The position numbers and the translations under genes are program-made. 64,000 nt of DNA from positions 62,001-126,000 of the forward strand of contig NZ_JBHJHP010000007.1 of assembly GCF_042219855.1 (NCBI RefSeq), read 5' to 3'. The stretch is from JBHJHP01 sp042219855. GTDB lineage: Bacteria; Bacteroidota; Bacteroidia; Bacteroidales; UBA5342. The notes beneath the pieces are model-generated. The model was not told the origin of the DNA, did not search any database, and worked only from the letters and a program-made list of their open reading frames with translations. Positions 52,399 through 62,607 of this stretch are shown piece after piece; position 1 is the stretch's first letter, and the number at the start of each line of letters is the position of its first letter.

Positions 52399-54000
52399 GT
52401 GGATACAAAATACATTTTTGTCACAGGGGGTGTTACTTCTTCACTCGGCAAGGGCATTATTTCTGCATCATTAGGTAAATTATTACAGGCAAGAGGGTAT
52501 AAAGTTACCATTCAAAAACTGGATCCATATATAAATGTTGATCCGGGAACATTGAATCCTTATGAGCACGGAGAATGTTATGTTACGGTTGATGGGGCTG
52601 AAACCGATCTCGATCTGGGACATTACGAACGCTTTTTAAATGTATCGACCACGCAGGCAAATAATATTACCACAGGTCGGGTTTATCAGAATGTCATCAA
52701 CAAAGAACGCCGCGGAGATTTTCTGGGCAAAACAGTACAAATCATTCCGCATATCACGGATGAAATAAAACGCAATATCAAGTTACTCGGAAGTAAAAAG
52801 CAATTTGATTTTGTCATCACAGAAATCGGAGGAACAGTAGGTGATATAGAGTCTCTTCCATATATAGAATCTGTCCGTCAGTTGCGTTGGGAGCTGGGAA
52901 AAAACAGCCTGGTAATCCATCTGACTTATGTTCCTTACCTGGCAGCATCCGGAGAGTTAAAAACAAAACCAACCCAGCATTCTGTAAAAGCGTTGCTGGA
53001 AGAAGGGGTTCAACCCGATATTCTGGTATTGCGCACAGAACATGAACTGACACCGGACATCAGACGTAAGGTTTCCCTGTTTTGTAATGTCGATCAGAAA
53101 TCGGTCATTCAGAGCATTGATGTACCTACCATTTATGAGGTTCCGGTAAAAATGCAGGAAGAGGGACTTGATACAACAGTACTCGAGAAACTGGGTCTGC
53201 CTTCAGAAGGAGTCGCAAAACTTAAAGAATGGAAAGCGTTTTTAACCAAGCTTAAAAAAGCACAGAAAACAGTTAAAATAGGACTGGTAGGTAAATATGT
53301 TGAACTGGCAGATGCCTACAAATCCATTATTGAATCACTGATTCATGCCGCAGCGTACAACGATCGCAAATTAAAACTGGAACTCATCCATTCGGAAAAG
53401 CTGAACGACAGTAACCTGGATGAAATGCTGAAAGGTATGGATGGTATCCTGGTAGCACCTGGTTTCGGACACAGAGGCATAGAAGGTAAAATTATGGCCT
53501 GTAAGTATGCCCGTGAAAACAATATCCCGTTCCTTGGTATTTGTCTCGGGATGCAATGTGCCGTCATTGAATTTGCCCGCAACGTACTGAAGTATGAGGA
53601 CGCCAATTCCACCGAAATGGATTACAACACCAAGCATGCGGTTATTGACCTGATGGAAGAACAAAAAGGGGTTTCTGAAATGGGAGGTACCATGCGCTTG
53701 GGCGCTTATGAATGCAGCCTGCTTCACGGCAGTAAGGTTCATGAAGTTTACGGTGAATCCACAATTTATGAAAGACACAGACACAGATACGAATTTAACA
53801 GCGAATTTCTTGAAGCTTTTGAGAACAATGGCATGAAAGCAGTTGGGATCAACCCGGATACTGACCTGGTGGAAATTGTTGAATTACCCGAACATAAATG
53901 GTTTGTCGGGGTACAGTTCCACCCGGAATACCGTAGCACGGTTGTCAACCCGCACCCGCTTTTCAAAGGTTTTATTAAAGCAGCAATCAAAGAAGAATAA
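52399..54000 (+). CDS. pyrG: CTP synthase
   Basis: The product is 533 residues, the normal size. The N-terminal amidoligase domain (about 1-265) starts KYIFVTGGVTSSLGKGIISAS and contains DPYINVDPGTLNPYEHGE and GGTVGDIESLP. The glutaminase domain (about 295-533) has GICLGMQ with the nucleophilic Cys near 382 and HPEYRST near 508. It makes CTP from UTP, ATP and glutamine in the cytoplasm. The start is GTG at 52399, where the family's MTKYIFV-type N-terminus begins. It is followed after 9 bp by yidC, a conserved order in Bacteroidota. Confidence 0.98.
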   Translation: MDTKYIFVTGGVTSSLGKGIISASLGKLLQARGYKVTIQKLDPYINVDPGTLNPYEHGECYVTVDGAETDLDLGHYERFLNVSTTQANNITTGRVYQNVINKERRGDFLGKTVQIIPHITDEIKRNIKLLGSKKQFDFVITEIGGTVGDIESLPYIESVRQLRWELGKNSLVIHLTYVPYLAASGELKTKPTQHSVKALLEEGVQPDILVLRTEHELTPDIRRKVSLFCNVDQKSVIQSIDVPTIYEVPVKMQEEGLDTTVLEKLGLPSEGVAKLKEWKAFLTKLKKAQKTVKIGLVGKYVELADAYKSIIESLIHAAAYNDRKLKLELIHSEKLNDSNLDEMLKGMDGILVAPGFGHRGIEGKIMACKYARENNIPFLGICLGMQCAVIEFARNVLKYEDANSTEMDYNTKHAVIDLMEEQKGVSEMGGTMRLGAYECSLLHGSKVHEVYGESTIYERHRHRYEFNSEFLEAFENNGMKAVGINPDTDLVEIVELPEHKWFVGVQFHPEYRSTVVNPHPLFKGFIKAAIKEE

Positions 54001-54009
54001 TCAAAAATC

Positions 54010-55872
54010 ATGGATAGAAATAATTTAATTGGATTCAGTTTAATTGGATTAATATTAGTTGCATTTTACTTTTATAATAAGCCATCGCAGGAGGAACTGG
54101 ACAGGATACAGCAGCAGCGTGATTCAATCGCCCAGGTACAGCAGGAACAGCAACGTTTGAATACTACTTCTGAAGCTGTTTTTCCGGAACAAAAAGATTC
54201 ACTTGACGAAAATCATCCCCAGGCAAGCACTTCAGAAATGTACGGAGAATTTGCGCCTGTGATGAAAGGTGAAGAAGAATTTATCACACTCGAAAACAAA
54301 TACCTCGATATCAAGCTGTCTACATTAGGTGGACGTGTATACTCTGTTGTTCTGAAAGACTACCTGACCTACGACAAAAAGCCACTTGTTTTATTCGACG
54401 GTGATGATTCAGAATTCGGATTCAGCTTTTTTACGCAGTCTAACCGGCAAATCTCAACAAAAGATATATATTTTAAGGTTGCTGAAAACAATACATCCAC
54501 TGATGGAACCCAAAAAATAGTTTTAACCGCCGATCTGGGTGATGGCCGTACCATAAGCAATATCTACACTCTGGCACCTGATGATTATCTTGTCAACTAC
54601 AATTTCAAAGTCAACGGTGTAGATAAAATTCTACCCCGTTCTGTCAGTAGTTTTGATCTGCACTGGCAGGTGTTCATGCGTCAGAATGAAAAAGGTGCCG
54701 ATTTTGAACGCAGATATTCCGGATTATATTACAAATATTATCAGGATGATGTGGAACATATCTCAGGAAACAAATCATCAGAAGAAACTCTGACAACCCG
54801 TGTAAAATGGGTGGGTTACAAGGACCAGTTTTTCTCTTCTGTTTTAATAGCAGATAATTTCTTTACATCAGCCAATGTAAATCTCGAAAAACTTGAGAAT
54901 GTAGAGGGCTATCTTTTCAATATGACGTCGGATCTTTCCATTCCTGTTGATCAGGATATTAACTTTAAATACTATTTTGGGCCGAACCATTATAAAACCT
55001 TACAAAAGACCGGATATGATCTGCAAAAGGTTGTAAACCTCGGCTGGCCTGTTGTAAGCTGGTTTAATAAATATGTTGTCATTAACGTATTTAATATCCT
55101 GAATAACCACATCGCCAATTATGGTATTATTATTCTGATCCTTACCGTTTTCATTAAACTGATTATTTTCCCGTTCACCTTTAAATCTTACATTTCAACA
55201 GCGAAGATGCGGGTACTGAAACCACAGATTGATGAGATAAATAAAAAGATTCCAAAGGACAAAGCTATGGAACGCCAGCAGGCAACCATGGCACTTTACC
55301 GTAAAGTTGGCGTAAGTCCGATGGGCGGATGTTTGCCAATGGTCTTTCAATTTCCTATATTAGTGGCAATGTTTTACTTCTTTCCTGCTTCTATTGAATT
55401 ACGTCAGGAAAGTTTTCTCTGGGCAAAGGACCTTGCGTCATACGACTCAATTTTATCGTGGGATAAATATATTCCTGTCCTGTCCAATATTTACGGTAAC
55501 CACGTCAGCTTATTTACCCTGCTAATGGCTATTGTGAATGTGTTTTACACGAGAATAAACTCGGAAATGACCGCATCAACAAACCAGATGCCTGGTATGA
55601 AAACCATGATGTATCTGATGCCGGTTATGTTCCTGTTCTTTTTTAATAATTATTCTGCTGGTTTGAGCTACTATTATTTCTTATCAACATTGATAACAGT
55701 AGGCCAGACTTACATTATGAGGCGGTTCGTTGACGAAGATGCACTTCTGGCAAAGCTGGAAGCCAATAAAAAGAAACCGGCCAAAAAATCGAAATTCCAG
55801 GAAAGACTGGACAGAATGCAAAAACAACAGCAGGCGCAGATTCGTCAGAACGCGAAAAACAAAAAAAGGTAA
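54010..55872 (+). CDS. yidC: membrane protein insertase YidC
   Basis: The product is 620 residues. A first membrane segment (IGFSLIGLILVAFYFYN, about 6-22) is followed by a low-complexity linker, a large periplasmic beta-sandwich domain (about 90-345), and the conserved C-terminal insertase core with segments from about 360 (FNILNNHIANYGIIILILTVFIKLI, KMRVLKPQIDEINKK, GGCLPMVFQFPILVAMFYFF). It ends in a Lys/Gln-rich tail that may contact ribosomes. It inserts inner-membrane proteins, alone or with Sec. It sits 9 bp after pyrG and 15 bp before the glucanotransferase gene. Confidence 0.98.
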   Translation: MDRNNLIGFSLIGLILVAFYFYNKPSQEELDRIQQQRDSIAQVQQEQQRLNTTSEAVFPEQKDSLDENHPQASTSEMYGEFAPVMKGEEEFITLENKYLDIKLSTLGGRVYSVVLKDYLTYDKKPLVLFDGDDSEFGFSFFTQSNRQISTKDIYFKVAENNTSTDGTQKIVLTADLGDGRTISNIYTLAPDDYLVNYNFKVNGVDKILPRSVSSFDLHWQVFMRQNEKGADFERRYSGLYYKYYQDDVEHISGNKSSEETLTTRVKWVGYKDQFFSSVLIADNFFTSANVNLEKLENVEGYLFNMTSDLSIPVDQDINFKYYFGPNHYKTLQKTGYDLQKVVNLGWPVVSWFNKYVVINVFNILNNHIANYGIIILILTVFIKLIIFPFTFKSYISTAKMRVLKPQIDEINKKIPKDKAMERQQATMALYRKVGVSPMGGCLPMVFQFPILVAMFYFFPASIELRQESFLWAKDLASYDSILSWDKYIPVLSNIYGNHVSLFTLLMAIVNVFYTRINSEMTASTNQMPGMKTMMYLMPVMFLFFFNNYSAGLSYYYFLSTLITVGQTYIMRRFVDEDALLAKLEANKKKPAKKSKFQERLDRMQKQQQAQIRQNAKNKKR

Positions 55873-55887
55873 TTAAATTAATTGTTT

Positions 55888-58542
55888 ATGCTAAATGTAT
55901 TTATTGCAATCCACTATAATACTCAATGGGGTGAAAAAATTGTCGTAGAAGGGAATTTTAATGGTTCGGATAAGATCGAAAGATTACCGCTGAACTATAA
56001 TCCCAATGGCTTGTGGGCACTAAATACAACAGTCAAACAGAACATAAGAATTACCTATAAATATGTTTTGCTCAATGCGGACGGGACAGAAAAGTCAGAG
56101 CCTGTTTCAAGAGGATTTACAGCTACAGGTAAGAGTGACATTTACATTTACGACCAATGGCTGAGTCCGGATACAGATGAAAGCATACTGTATCGTTCCA
56201 TCTCGAAAAATGCAATTTTCAAAAGGGACGACTTCAGCCTTCCTGCAGACAATAATCTGGCTGAAGGAATCTATTTCCAGATCAGTGTCCCCCGGGTAAA
56301 AAAAGGTTATAAAATATGCGTAACCGGTAATATCGGTGAACTGGGAAACTGGGATCAGTATAATCCACTTATTCTTGAGAGCACTGAATTTGCCAACTGG
56401 TTCGGAGGTATCGGTTCTGTTCCCAAAACCAAGAAAATTGAATACAAATATGCCGTTTATGATGAAAAAAATAAACGCATAAGTGAATGGGAAGCAGGTG
56501 ACAACAGGAAACTGACCGTGAAAAATCATAGCAGTATCCTTTGTGGAGATTCCACATTCAGATTTTCATCACCATGGAAGGGAAGCGGAATTGCAATCCC
56601 TGTGTTTTCTATTCGTACAAAGGAGGGACTAGGCATAGGAGAGTTCACTGATTTAAAAACTTTCGGAGACTGGGTTGCCAAAACCGGAATGAACCTGATT
56701 CAGATTTTACCCATTAATGACACACTTTCAAAATTTGACTGGACAGATTCATATCCCTATAATGCCATATCAGTATATGCATTAAACCCTATCTATATTC
56801 ATCTCGATGATTTATTTAAACACGATAATTCCACATTAACTTTTCTTCAGAAGAAAAAACGCGAACTCAATGCGCTAACGGAAATTGATTTCGAAGCTGT
56901 TCTTAATCTGAAGCTGGAATATTTACGCAAAGCTTACAATTTCCATAAGGAGAATCTGGATGAGGATCCGGATTATCAGCACTTTATTGAAAGAAACGGC
57001 TTTTGGGTAAAAGCATATGCTTTGTTCTGTTGTCTCAGAGACAAACATAAGACGACGGATTTCAGCAAATGGGGGGAATTCGCAGAATACTCTGAAGAGA
57101 TGCTGGAAAAATGTTGCGATTCAGATGACACAGCCTTATGCGATGCCAGGTTTTACATTTTTGTGCAGTATCATCTCGACAAGCAACTCTCTTCTGCTGT
57201 AGACTACCTGCATAATAATGGCATTGCTCTGAAGGGTGACATCCCTATTGGTATCAACCGTGAAAGTGTTGATGCATGGGCCTCACCGGAACTGTTTAAC
57301 TTTAATCAGCAAACCGGAGCGCCACCGGATTATTTTTCCACGGTGGGACAAAACTGGGGCTTCCCTACCTACAACTGGGATCAGATGAAAAAGGATGGTT
57401 TTGAATGGTGGCAAAACCGGTTCAGAAAGATGGCGGACTATTTTGATGCTTATCGCATTGACCACATCCTTGGATTCTTCAGGATATGGGAAATACCGTT
57501 TAAATTTCAGGAAGGTTTAATGGGCCATTTCAGTCCCGCACTGCCTTATACCAGGGAAGATCTTTGGGCAAATCATCTGCCCTTTGACCCTAAATGGTGG
57601 TGTACGCCGCATGTTTATAAGTATGAATCGTACATTTTTGGGGATTATACAGAACTCATCCTTGAACACTTCTTTGAACCTGCAGGCGATCTGTATTACA
57701 TAAAGGACGAATTTAACGAAACAAGACAGCTGTCTGCAAAATGCCATAAACTGGGGATTGCAGATGAAAACATTATTTACAAGTTGAGGGATGTTATATG
57801 TGATGTTCTGTTTATGGAAGATGAACGGCAAAAAGGATATTATTTTCCACGGATTGAATTACAACGCACCAGGAAATTTCATCGTTTAGCTGACGATGTA
57901 AAACATAACCTGATGGTACTTTACAATGACTTTTTCTATAAACGGCACAATCAGTTCTGGAAGGATAAAGCACTCGAAAAACTTCCCAAACTAATCCATA
58001 CCACGAATATGCTCGTTTGTGGCGAGGACCTGGGGATGATTCCTGATAATGTACCCGAAGTCATGAATCAGCTGAATATCCTGACTCTGGATATCCAGAA
58101 TATGCCAAAAATAAATACCATCGAGTTTTCCGATCCAAGATGGTTCAAATACCTGTCGGTTTGTACAACCTCCACTCACGACACCCCGACCTTGCGGGGC
58201 GTATGGAAATATGATCCGGATAAAGGAAAACGAATGGTCAACACGCTGTGTCACGAAGATGTGCAGACTTTTGCAGATTGTCCGGGATGGTTATGTAAAA
58301 AAATTATCGATGTTAACCTGCAGGCCGGATCTGCACTTACCATTCTTCCCTTACAGGACTGGCTGTCAATAAATGAACGGTTAAGATATCCCGACCCGCA
58401 TGCTGAACGGATTAATAAACCTGAATATTCCAGACATTACTGGCGTTACAGAATGCATATTCCTGTTGAAGATCTTCTGATTGAAGATGAGTTTACTGGT
58501 GAAATTTATGAAATGATTCAGAATACTGACCGGATAAGTTAA
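55888..58542 (+). CDS. malQ: 4-alpha-glucanotransferase (GH77) with N-terminal starch-binding domains
   Basis: The product is 884 residues. Two CBM20-like domains occupy about 1-115 and 125-240 (WGEKIVVEGNF; ICVTGNIGELGNWDQYNPLIL). The GH77 barrel (about 250-870) carries DAYRIDHILGFFRIW with the nucleophile Asp near 519, CGEDLGMIPDNVP with the acid Glu near 712, and THDTPTLRGVW near 762. It transfers maltodextrin segments between glucans and serves glycogen or starch metabolism in the cytoplasm. There is no signal peptide. The ATG at 55888 is preferred to an in-frame TTG at 55882. It is the third gene of the pyrG operon. Confidence 0.95.
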   Translation: MLNVFIAIHYNTQWGEKIVVEGNFNGSDKIERLPLNYNPNGLWALNTTVKQNIRITYKYVLLNADGTEKSEPVSRGFTATGKSDIYIYDQWLSPDTDESILYRSISKNAIFKRDDFSLPADNNLAEGIYFQISVPRVKKGYKICVTGNIGELGNWDQYNPLILESTEFANWFGGIGSVPKTKKIEYKYAVYDEKNKRISEWEAGDNRKLTVKNHSSILCGDSTFRFSSPWKGSGIAIPVFSIRTKEGLGIGEFTDLKTFGDWVAKTGMNLIQILPINDTLSKFDWTDSYPYNAISVYALNPIYIHLDDLFKHDNSTLTFLQKKKRELNALTEIDFEAVLNLKLEYLRKAYNFHKENLDEDPDYQHFIERNGFWVKAYALFCCLRDKHKTTDFSKWGEFAEYSEEMLEKCCDSDDTALCDARFYIFVQYHLDKQLSSAVDYLHNNGIALKGDIPIGINRESVDAWASPELFNFNQQTGAPPDYFSTVGQNWGFPTYNWDQMKKDGFEWWQNRFRKMADYFDAYRIDHILGFFRIWEIPFKFQEGLMGHFSPALPYTREDLWANHLPFDPKWWCTPHVYKYESYIFGDYTELILEHFFEPAGDLYYIKDEFNETRQLSAKCHKLGIADENIIYKLRDVICDVLFMEDERQKGYYFPRIELQRTRKFHRLADDVKHNLMVLYNDFFYKRHNQFWKDKALEKLPKLIHTTNMLVCGEDLGMIPDNVPEVMNQLNILTLDIQNMPKINTIEFSDPRWFKYLSVCTTSTHDTPTLRGVWKYDPDKGKRMVNTLCHEDVQTFADCPGWLCKKIIDVNLQAGSALTILPLQDWLSINERLRYPDPHAERINKPEYSRHYWRYRMHIPVEDLLIEDEFTGEIYEMIQNTDRIS

Positions 58543-58562
58543 AAAATCAAACTTTTTTTAAC
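58538..58562 (+). terminator. AT-rich terminator candidate after malQ
   Basis: GTTAAAAAA and TTTTTTAAC form a perfect 9-bp stem that overlaps the malQ stop codon. Its A/T-only upper stem makes it weak, but it is well placed to end the pyrG-yidC-malQ transcript. Confidence 0.4.
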
Positions 58563-58928
58563 GTTATATTTAAAGATATTTATAACAAATTAGTACATTT
58601 GTTACATTATTAAGCCCATTGCTTAATGATATGATAACATTTAAACTTAATCTACTTGTACATTATCTTAAATATTACGGCTGACAACTATCACAAAAAC
58701 ACCTCAATATCAAACAATTACAACAGTGTTTTCTGAGAAGTTTTCTTTTGATACTGTACAGGGTTTGCCTTATAAATTTAAATAACAGATATTTTTAACG
58801 AAAAGTATCGTCACATAATCATCAACGGAAATTAAAACATTTTACCCGTTTCAACAGAATACAACTAACAGAAAAGATGTATTTTAGTGTTGTAAATAAA
58901 AGGTAAAGTATACAAATTATTGCTGAAC
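58543..58928. other. 386-bp gap between malQ and the PorP gene
   Basis: The region is AT-rich with no supported gene. It has a TACATTTG -7 candidate at 58594-58601 on the plus strand and, just after it, a hairpin with 7-bp perfect arms at 58609-58627 (ATTAAGC / GCTTAAT). A promoter for the T9SS block is likely here but cannot be fixed. Confidence 0.5.
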
Positions 58929-59909
58929 ATGAGTGGTAATCAAGATATTAAAATGCGCAGACCATTTAAACGGGTCCTTGTTGTTATGTTGTTCGGGCTG
59001 ATTGCCGGCCTGACCTTTGCACAGGATTTCCAACAATATACACAGTATGTGAATATGCAGGGGCTCATAAATCCCGGTTATACTGGGAGCAGAGGCACAT
59101 ACAGCGGCCTTATGAACTACCGCAATCAATGGACCGGATTTGCTGCAAGTCCTAAAACCTTAGGCTTCAATTTTCACGGTCCCGTCCCGGTTGATAACCT
59201 ATCCGCCGGTCTTGTTGTGATGTCAGAGAGTATCGGTTTAAATTCAAATGTGGATCTGGCTGTTGCATCCGCTTACGCTGTCAACATCACCCGCGATCTG
59301 AAACTCTCCATGGGACTTCAGCTGGGTTTTAGTTCCCTGCAGTTTGATGCGGCATCGCTGAATCTTAATTCTGCGAATGACCCGGTATATGAAAAATATG
59401 CCAACAGCTACTTCAGACCTAATGTTGGTGTTGGCGCTTTTTTATACAGTGAGAAGTATTTCGCCGGTTTTTCCATGCCTAAAATGCTCACCCATTCACC
59501 GGAAGCCAATACCGAATCCATAAAGACATCCTTCAGCTTTAAAACCATGCACATGTTTTTATATGGGGGGTATGTGATAGATTTGGATAATGATTATAAG
59601 GTAAAGCCTACCGTTTTAATGAAAACAATATATGGTGCACCCCTCACGTTTGATTTGGGAGTGCATGGTTTTTATAAGGACTGGGGCTCCCTGGGGCTGA
59701 TATTCAGAACCGGTTCAGATGTTATTATTGCAACAGAGGTAAGAGTCTGGGAGCAGCTCTACGTGGGTTACTCTTTCGACTACCCCATAACCAAGCTGAG
59801 CAAGGTTTCATACGGATCACATGAAATAAGCCTGAGAATAGATCTCGAAGATCTTCATATCGGTAAAACACCGGCTTCTCAGGGGGTTAAGAGTATCAGA
59901 TATTTCTAA
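58929..59909 (+). CDS. PorP/SprF family type IX secretion membrane protein
   Basis: The product is 326 residues. After a signal peptide (RVLVVMLFGLIAGLTFAQ) comes a beta-barrel with the PorP/SprF start pattern QDFQQYTQYVNMQGLINPGYTGSRG. MNYRNQWTGFAASPKTLGFNFHGPV follows and the protein ends on RYF. Family members sit in the outer membrane and work with an OmpA-type partner in T9SS secretion or gliding, often one pair per secreted adhesin. The start is placed at ATG 58929; ATG at 58953 also leaves a full signal peptide. The OmpA-type gene follows after 37 bp. Confidence 0.92.
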   Translation: MSGNQDIKMRRPFKRVLVVMLFGLIAGLTFAQDFQQYTQYVNMQGLINPGYTGSRGTYSGLMNYRNQWTGFAASPKTLGFNFHGPVPVDNLSAGLVVMSESIGLNSNVDLAVASAYAVNITRDLKLSMGLQLGFSSLQFDAASLNLNSANDPVYEKYANSYFRPNVGVGAFLYSEKYFAGFSMPKMLTHSPEANTESIKTSFSFKTMHMFLYGGYVIDLDNDYKVKPTVLMKTIYGAPLTFDLGVHGFYKDWGSLGLIFRTGSDVIIATEVRVWEQLYVGYSFDYPITKLSKVSYGSHEISLRIDLEDLHIGKTPASQGVKSIRYF

Positions 59910-59946
59910 AAATGGTATATTTACATGTTAGTATAATACGACAAAA

Positions 59947-61935
59947 ATGAAGACAGGCTCACTGATATATATATTTTTAATCTCATTCAGCTTTCTTTTT
60001 GGAAACAAAGACCTTAAGCAGGCTGACAAAGCTTATAAGCAACAGAATTACAGTAAGGCTGTCATTTTATATGAAAAATATAAGTCCGAAGAGGAAGGTC
60101 AGCGTGTTGATCCTGAAACTTCTATCCGCATGGCAAACTGCTATTATTTCCTGAATGATTTTGAAAAAGCAAAGAAAAACTATGAACTTGCCGGTGAAAC
60201 AAATCTTAAAGGAGAAGATCGTATTACCTATGGCAAACTGCTCTTTCTGCAAGGCGATTACGACAAGGCATTAACATTTTTCCGTACAGACAGCGAAACA
60301 GATGTTCCTGATCATTACACCGAACAGGTTAACTGGATGAAAAACAGGACAAACGACACCTCTTCCTACACCGTAAAAAAAACAGATATCAATACTTTTG
60401 GCCAGTCTTTCGGAGTTCAGTATTACCAGGGTGGCATTGTTTTTTCTTCATCTTCCAGCAATGCAAACGTACTGGATTATCATTCCAATTTGAACTCAGA
60501 AAAAGAAGTTGACCTTAAAGGACTGGAATTTCTTAACCTGTATTATTCACCTGTCATCAACAACGGGGAATTAGGCAGACCTGTTCTGTTTTCTGAGAAC
60601 CTAAAATCGGATTATCATATCGGTGCAGTAACTTTTTCTCCGGACTACAAAACCATGTACTATACCAAGGTGATAAAACTTCCACAGGAGCAAACAGTAC
60701 TGAAAATTTACAAGGCAGAATACAAATCGGGCATGTGGCGTCAGATTGGACCATTGCCATTTAACAACGATAATACATATAACTGTGCCCATCCGGCATT
60801 GAGCATTACCGGTGACACCCTATACTTTGTATCGGATAAACCGGGAGGGAAAGGCGGTAAAGACATCTATTTTTCCAGAAGATCGGGGTCTTACTGGCTG
60901 GCTCCCCAGAACCTGACCGCTGTCAACTCTGCCGGTGATGAACTTTTCCCGTTTGTATCATCCGACAATATTTTTTATTTCGCATCAAACGGTTATCCGG
61001 GCTACGGTGGCCTTGATGTATTTAAAGTTGACCTGAAATCGAAAGACAAAGAAATTACGAATATGAAATACGGCATTAACAGTCGATTCGATGATTTTGC
61101 CTATATCCTAAATCCTGAAAACACAAAAGAAGGTTATCTGTCATCCAACCGCACAACAGGTGGCAGATACGACAATATTTACAGAATTGCCTTCGAAGAA
61201 CCAAAGGAGATTGTTGAAGACACCGCTAAAACAGAACCGGTTGATACGGTTCCGGCAGTAGAAGAAAATCCGTTTGTAGATATGGATATTCAGGTCTCGA
61301 ATGCCCTTTCCGGTGTTCCGATAGCCGATGTTCTTGTGGCATTGACTGACGAAACAGACAACTCACTACTGTTTGAAGGTACAACTGACCAGCTTGGTAA
61401 AACAGGATTTAAAGTTGAGAAAGCTTTAATAGATCCAACCACCGACATTCATGTTTCGGCAAGGGCACAGGGCAAATTTGAACCCTATGAACGTACACTC
61501 AAAGGAGAGGATTTTATTAATCTTAACTCGGCATATACCGACATTAATATCATTCCGATTATTGAAGAAACACAGACCATTACTATTCCCCAAAATAAAC
61601 TTAAATTTGCATTGAACAGTTACGAACTGTCGTATGATGCAAAAAAGATACTGGAACGTTGGTATGAGTACCTCAAATCAAAACCCAATATCAGGTTGAG
61701 GTTAAATGCACATACCGATTCACAGGGAGATCTGGATTACAACCTTGCATTATCACAAAAACGTGCAGATAACGCGAAGGCTTATCTTGTTCAACGGGGC
61801 ATTAATCCAAACCGGATTGTAGCCAGGGGGTATGGAGAACGTTACATCCTGAACCATTGTAAGGATGGCGTTGACTGTACTGATGCAGAACATGAGGTAA
61901 ACCGACGCATTGAAATTATTGTAATTGTTGACTAG
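59947..61935 (+). CDS. OmpA-family protein with TPR and PD40 repeats (PorE-like)
   Basis: The product is 662 residues with a signal peptide (LIYIFLISFSFLFG). Order of domains: TPR repeats (about 20-110, ADKAYKQQNYSKAVILYEKY), a WD40-like PD40 propeller (about 185-400, with FSPDYKTMYYTKV, DTLYFVSDKPGGKGGKDIYFS and GYGGLDVFKVD), a carboxypeptidase-regulatory-like domain (about 440-530), and an OmpA peptidoglycan-binding domain (about 545-662, ALNSYELSYDAKK, LNAHTDSQGD, NRRIEIIV). It is the usual partner of PorP/SprF and anchors T9SS components to peptidoglycan. There is no lipobox cysteine. Confidence 0.93.
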   Translation: MKTGSLIYIFLISFSFLFGNKDLKQADKAYKQQNYSKAVILYEKYKSEEEGQRVDPETSIRMANCYYFLNDFEKAKKNYELAGETNLKGEDRITYGKLLFLQGDYDKALTFFRTDSETDVPDHYTEQVNWMKNRTNDTSSYTVKKTDINTFGQSFGVQYYQGGIVFSSSSSNANVLDYHSNLNSEKEVDLKGLEFLNLYYSPVINNGELGRPVLFSENLKSDYHIGAVTFSPDYKTMYYTKVIKLPQEQTVLKIYKAEYKSGMWRQIGPLPFNNDNTYNCAHPALSITGDTLYFVSDKPGGKGGKDIYFSRRSGSYWLAPQNLTAVNSAGDELFPFVSSDNIFYFASNGYPGYGGLDVFKVDLKSKDKEITNMKYGINSRFDDFAYILNPENTKEGYLSSNRTTGGRYDNIYRIAFEEPKEIVEDTAKTEPVDTVPAVEENPFVDMDIQVSNALSGVPIADVLVALTDETDNSLLFEGTTDQLGKTGFKVEKALIDPTTDIHVSARAQGKFEPYERTLKGEDFINLNSAYTDINIIPIIEETQTITIPQNKLKFALNSYELSYDAKKILERWYEYLKSKPNIRLRLNAHTDSQGDLDYNLALSQKRADNAKAYLVQRGINPNRIVARGYGERYILNHCKDGVDCTDAEHEVNRRIEIIVIVD

Positions 61936-61957
61936 TAGAACCCTCAAAAAAATTGAA

Positions 61958-62602
61958 ATGAAAAGAACAGGAATTTTTATACTTATTCTTTCAGCCATAC
62001 TGTCGTGTACCGTGTTGATTACCGCGCAGGACAAGGTGCAGAAGCCTGTTGATGCAGAATTCTTCACCATTCAGATCAAAGCATTATCGAAAGAAGTTCC
62101 AACCTCATTTTTCAAGGGGCTGGAAGGTGTATGGTCAAAGAAGAATGAAGATGGCCTGTATAAGTATTACTACGGGAGATATCCTAATTATCAGGCAGCA
62201 AGAACAGCCATAGAAGATGTCAGGAAAAAAGGATATCCCGATGCCTTTGTGGTCTCCTCCCGCAAAATAATTAAAAACAAGGTATGGCAGAATGTAGTGG
62301 AAGAAAAACCAAAAGAAAAAACGGCTGAACCAAAAGTCAATAAAAGTAACGTCATAAAGGGTGAAGTTGTGGTTTATACCATCCAGCTTTCGGCCTTTAA
62401 GTACCCCGTTTACAAAGACTTTTTTGCCCCCCTTACCGGGATTATGGAATTTCAGTTGGAAGATAAACTTTTCAGGTATTGTATCGGAAAATATCTCAGT
62501 CAGGATGAAGCAGAGGTTGCTCTTGAAAAGTATAAGAAAATGGGCTATGACAAGTCATTTATCGTGGAATTCGATAAATACGAGCCCTACGCAATAGAAT
62601 AA
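61958..62602 (+). CDS. exported protein with two SPOR-like repeats
   Basis: The product is 214 residues with a signal segment (TGIFILILSAILSCTVLITAQ). A Cys lies within it (ILSC), but the protein is more likely cleaved at ITAQ. Two related units follow: EFFTIQIKALSKEVPTSFFKG with YYYGRYPNYQAARTAIEDV, and VVYTIQLSAFKYPVYKDFFAP with YCIGKYLSQDEAEVALEKY. This is the SPOR pattern, which binds glycan-stripped peptidoglycan. ATG at 61958 opens the signal segment and is preferred to the upstream one at 61925, which overlaps the OmpA gene. It probably belongs to the same envelope operon. Confidence 0.8.
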   Translation: MKRTGIFILILSAILSCTVLITAQDKVQKPVDAEFFTIQIKALSKEVPTSFFKGLEGVWSKKNEDGLYKYYYGRYPNYQAARTAIEDVRKKGYPDAFVVSSRKIIKNKVWQNVVEEKPKEKTAEPKVNKSNVIKGEVVVYTIQLSAFKYPVYKDFFAPLTGIMEFQLEDKLFRYCIGKYLSQDEAEVALEKYKKMGYDKSFIVEFDKYEPYAIE

Positions 62603-62607
62603 CAGGC

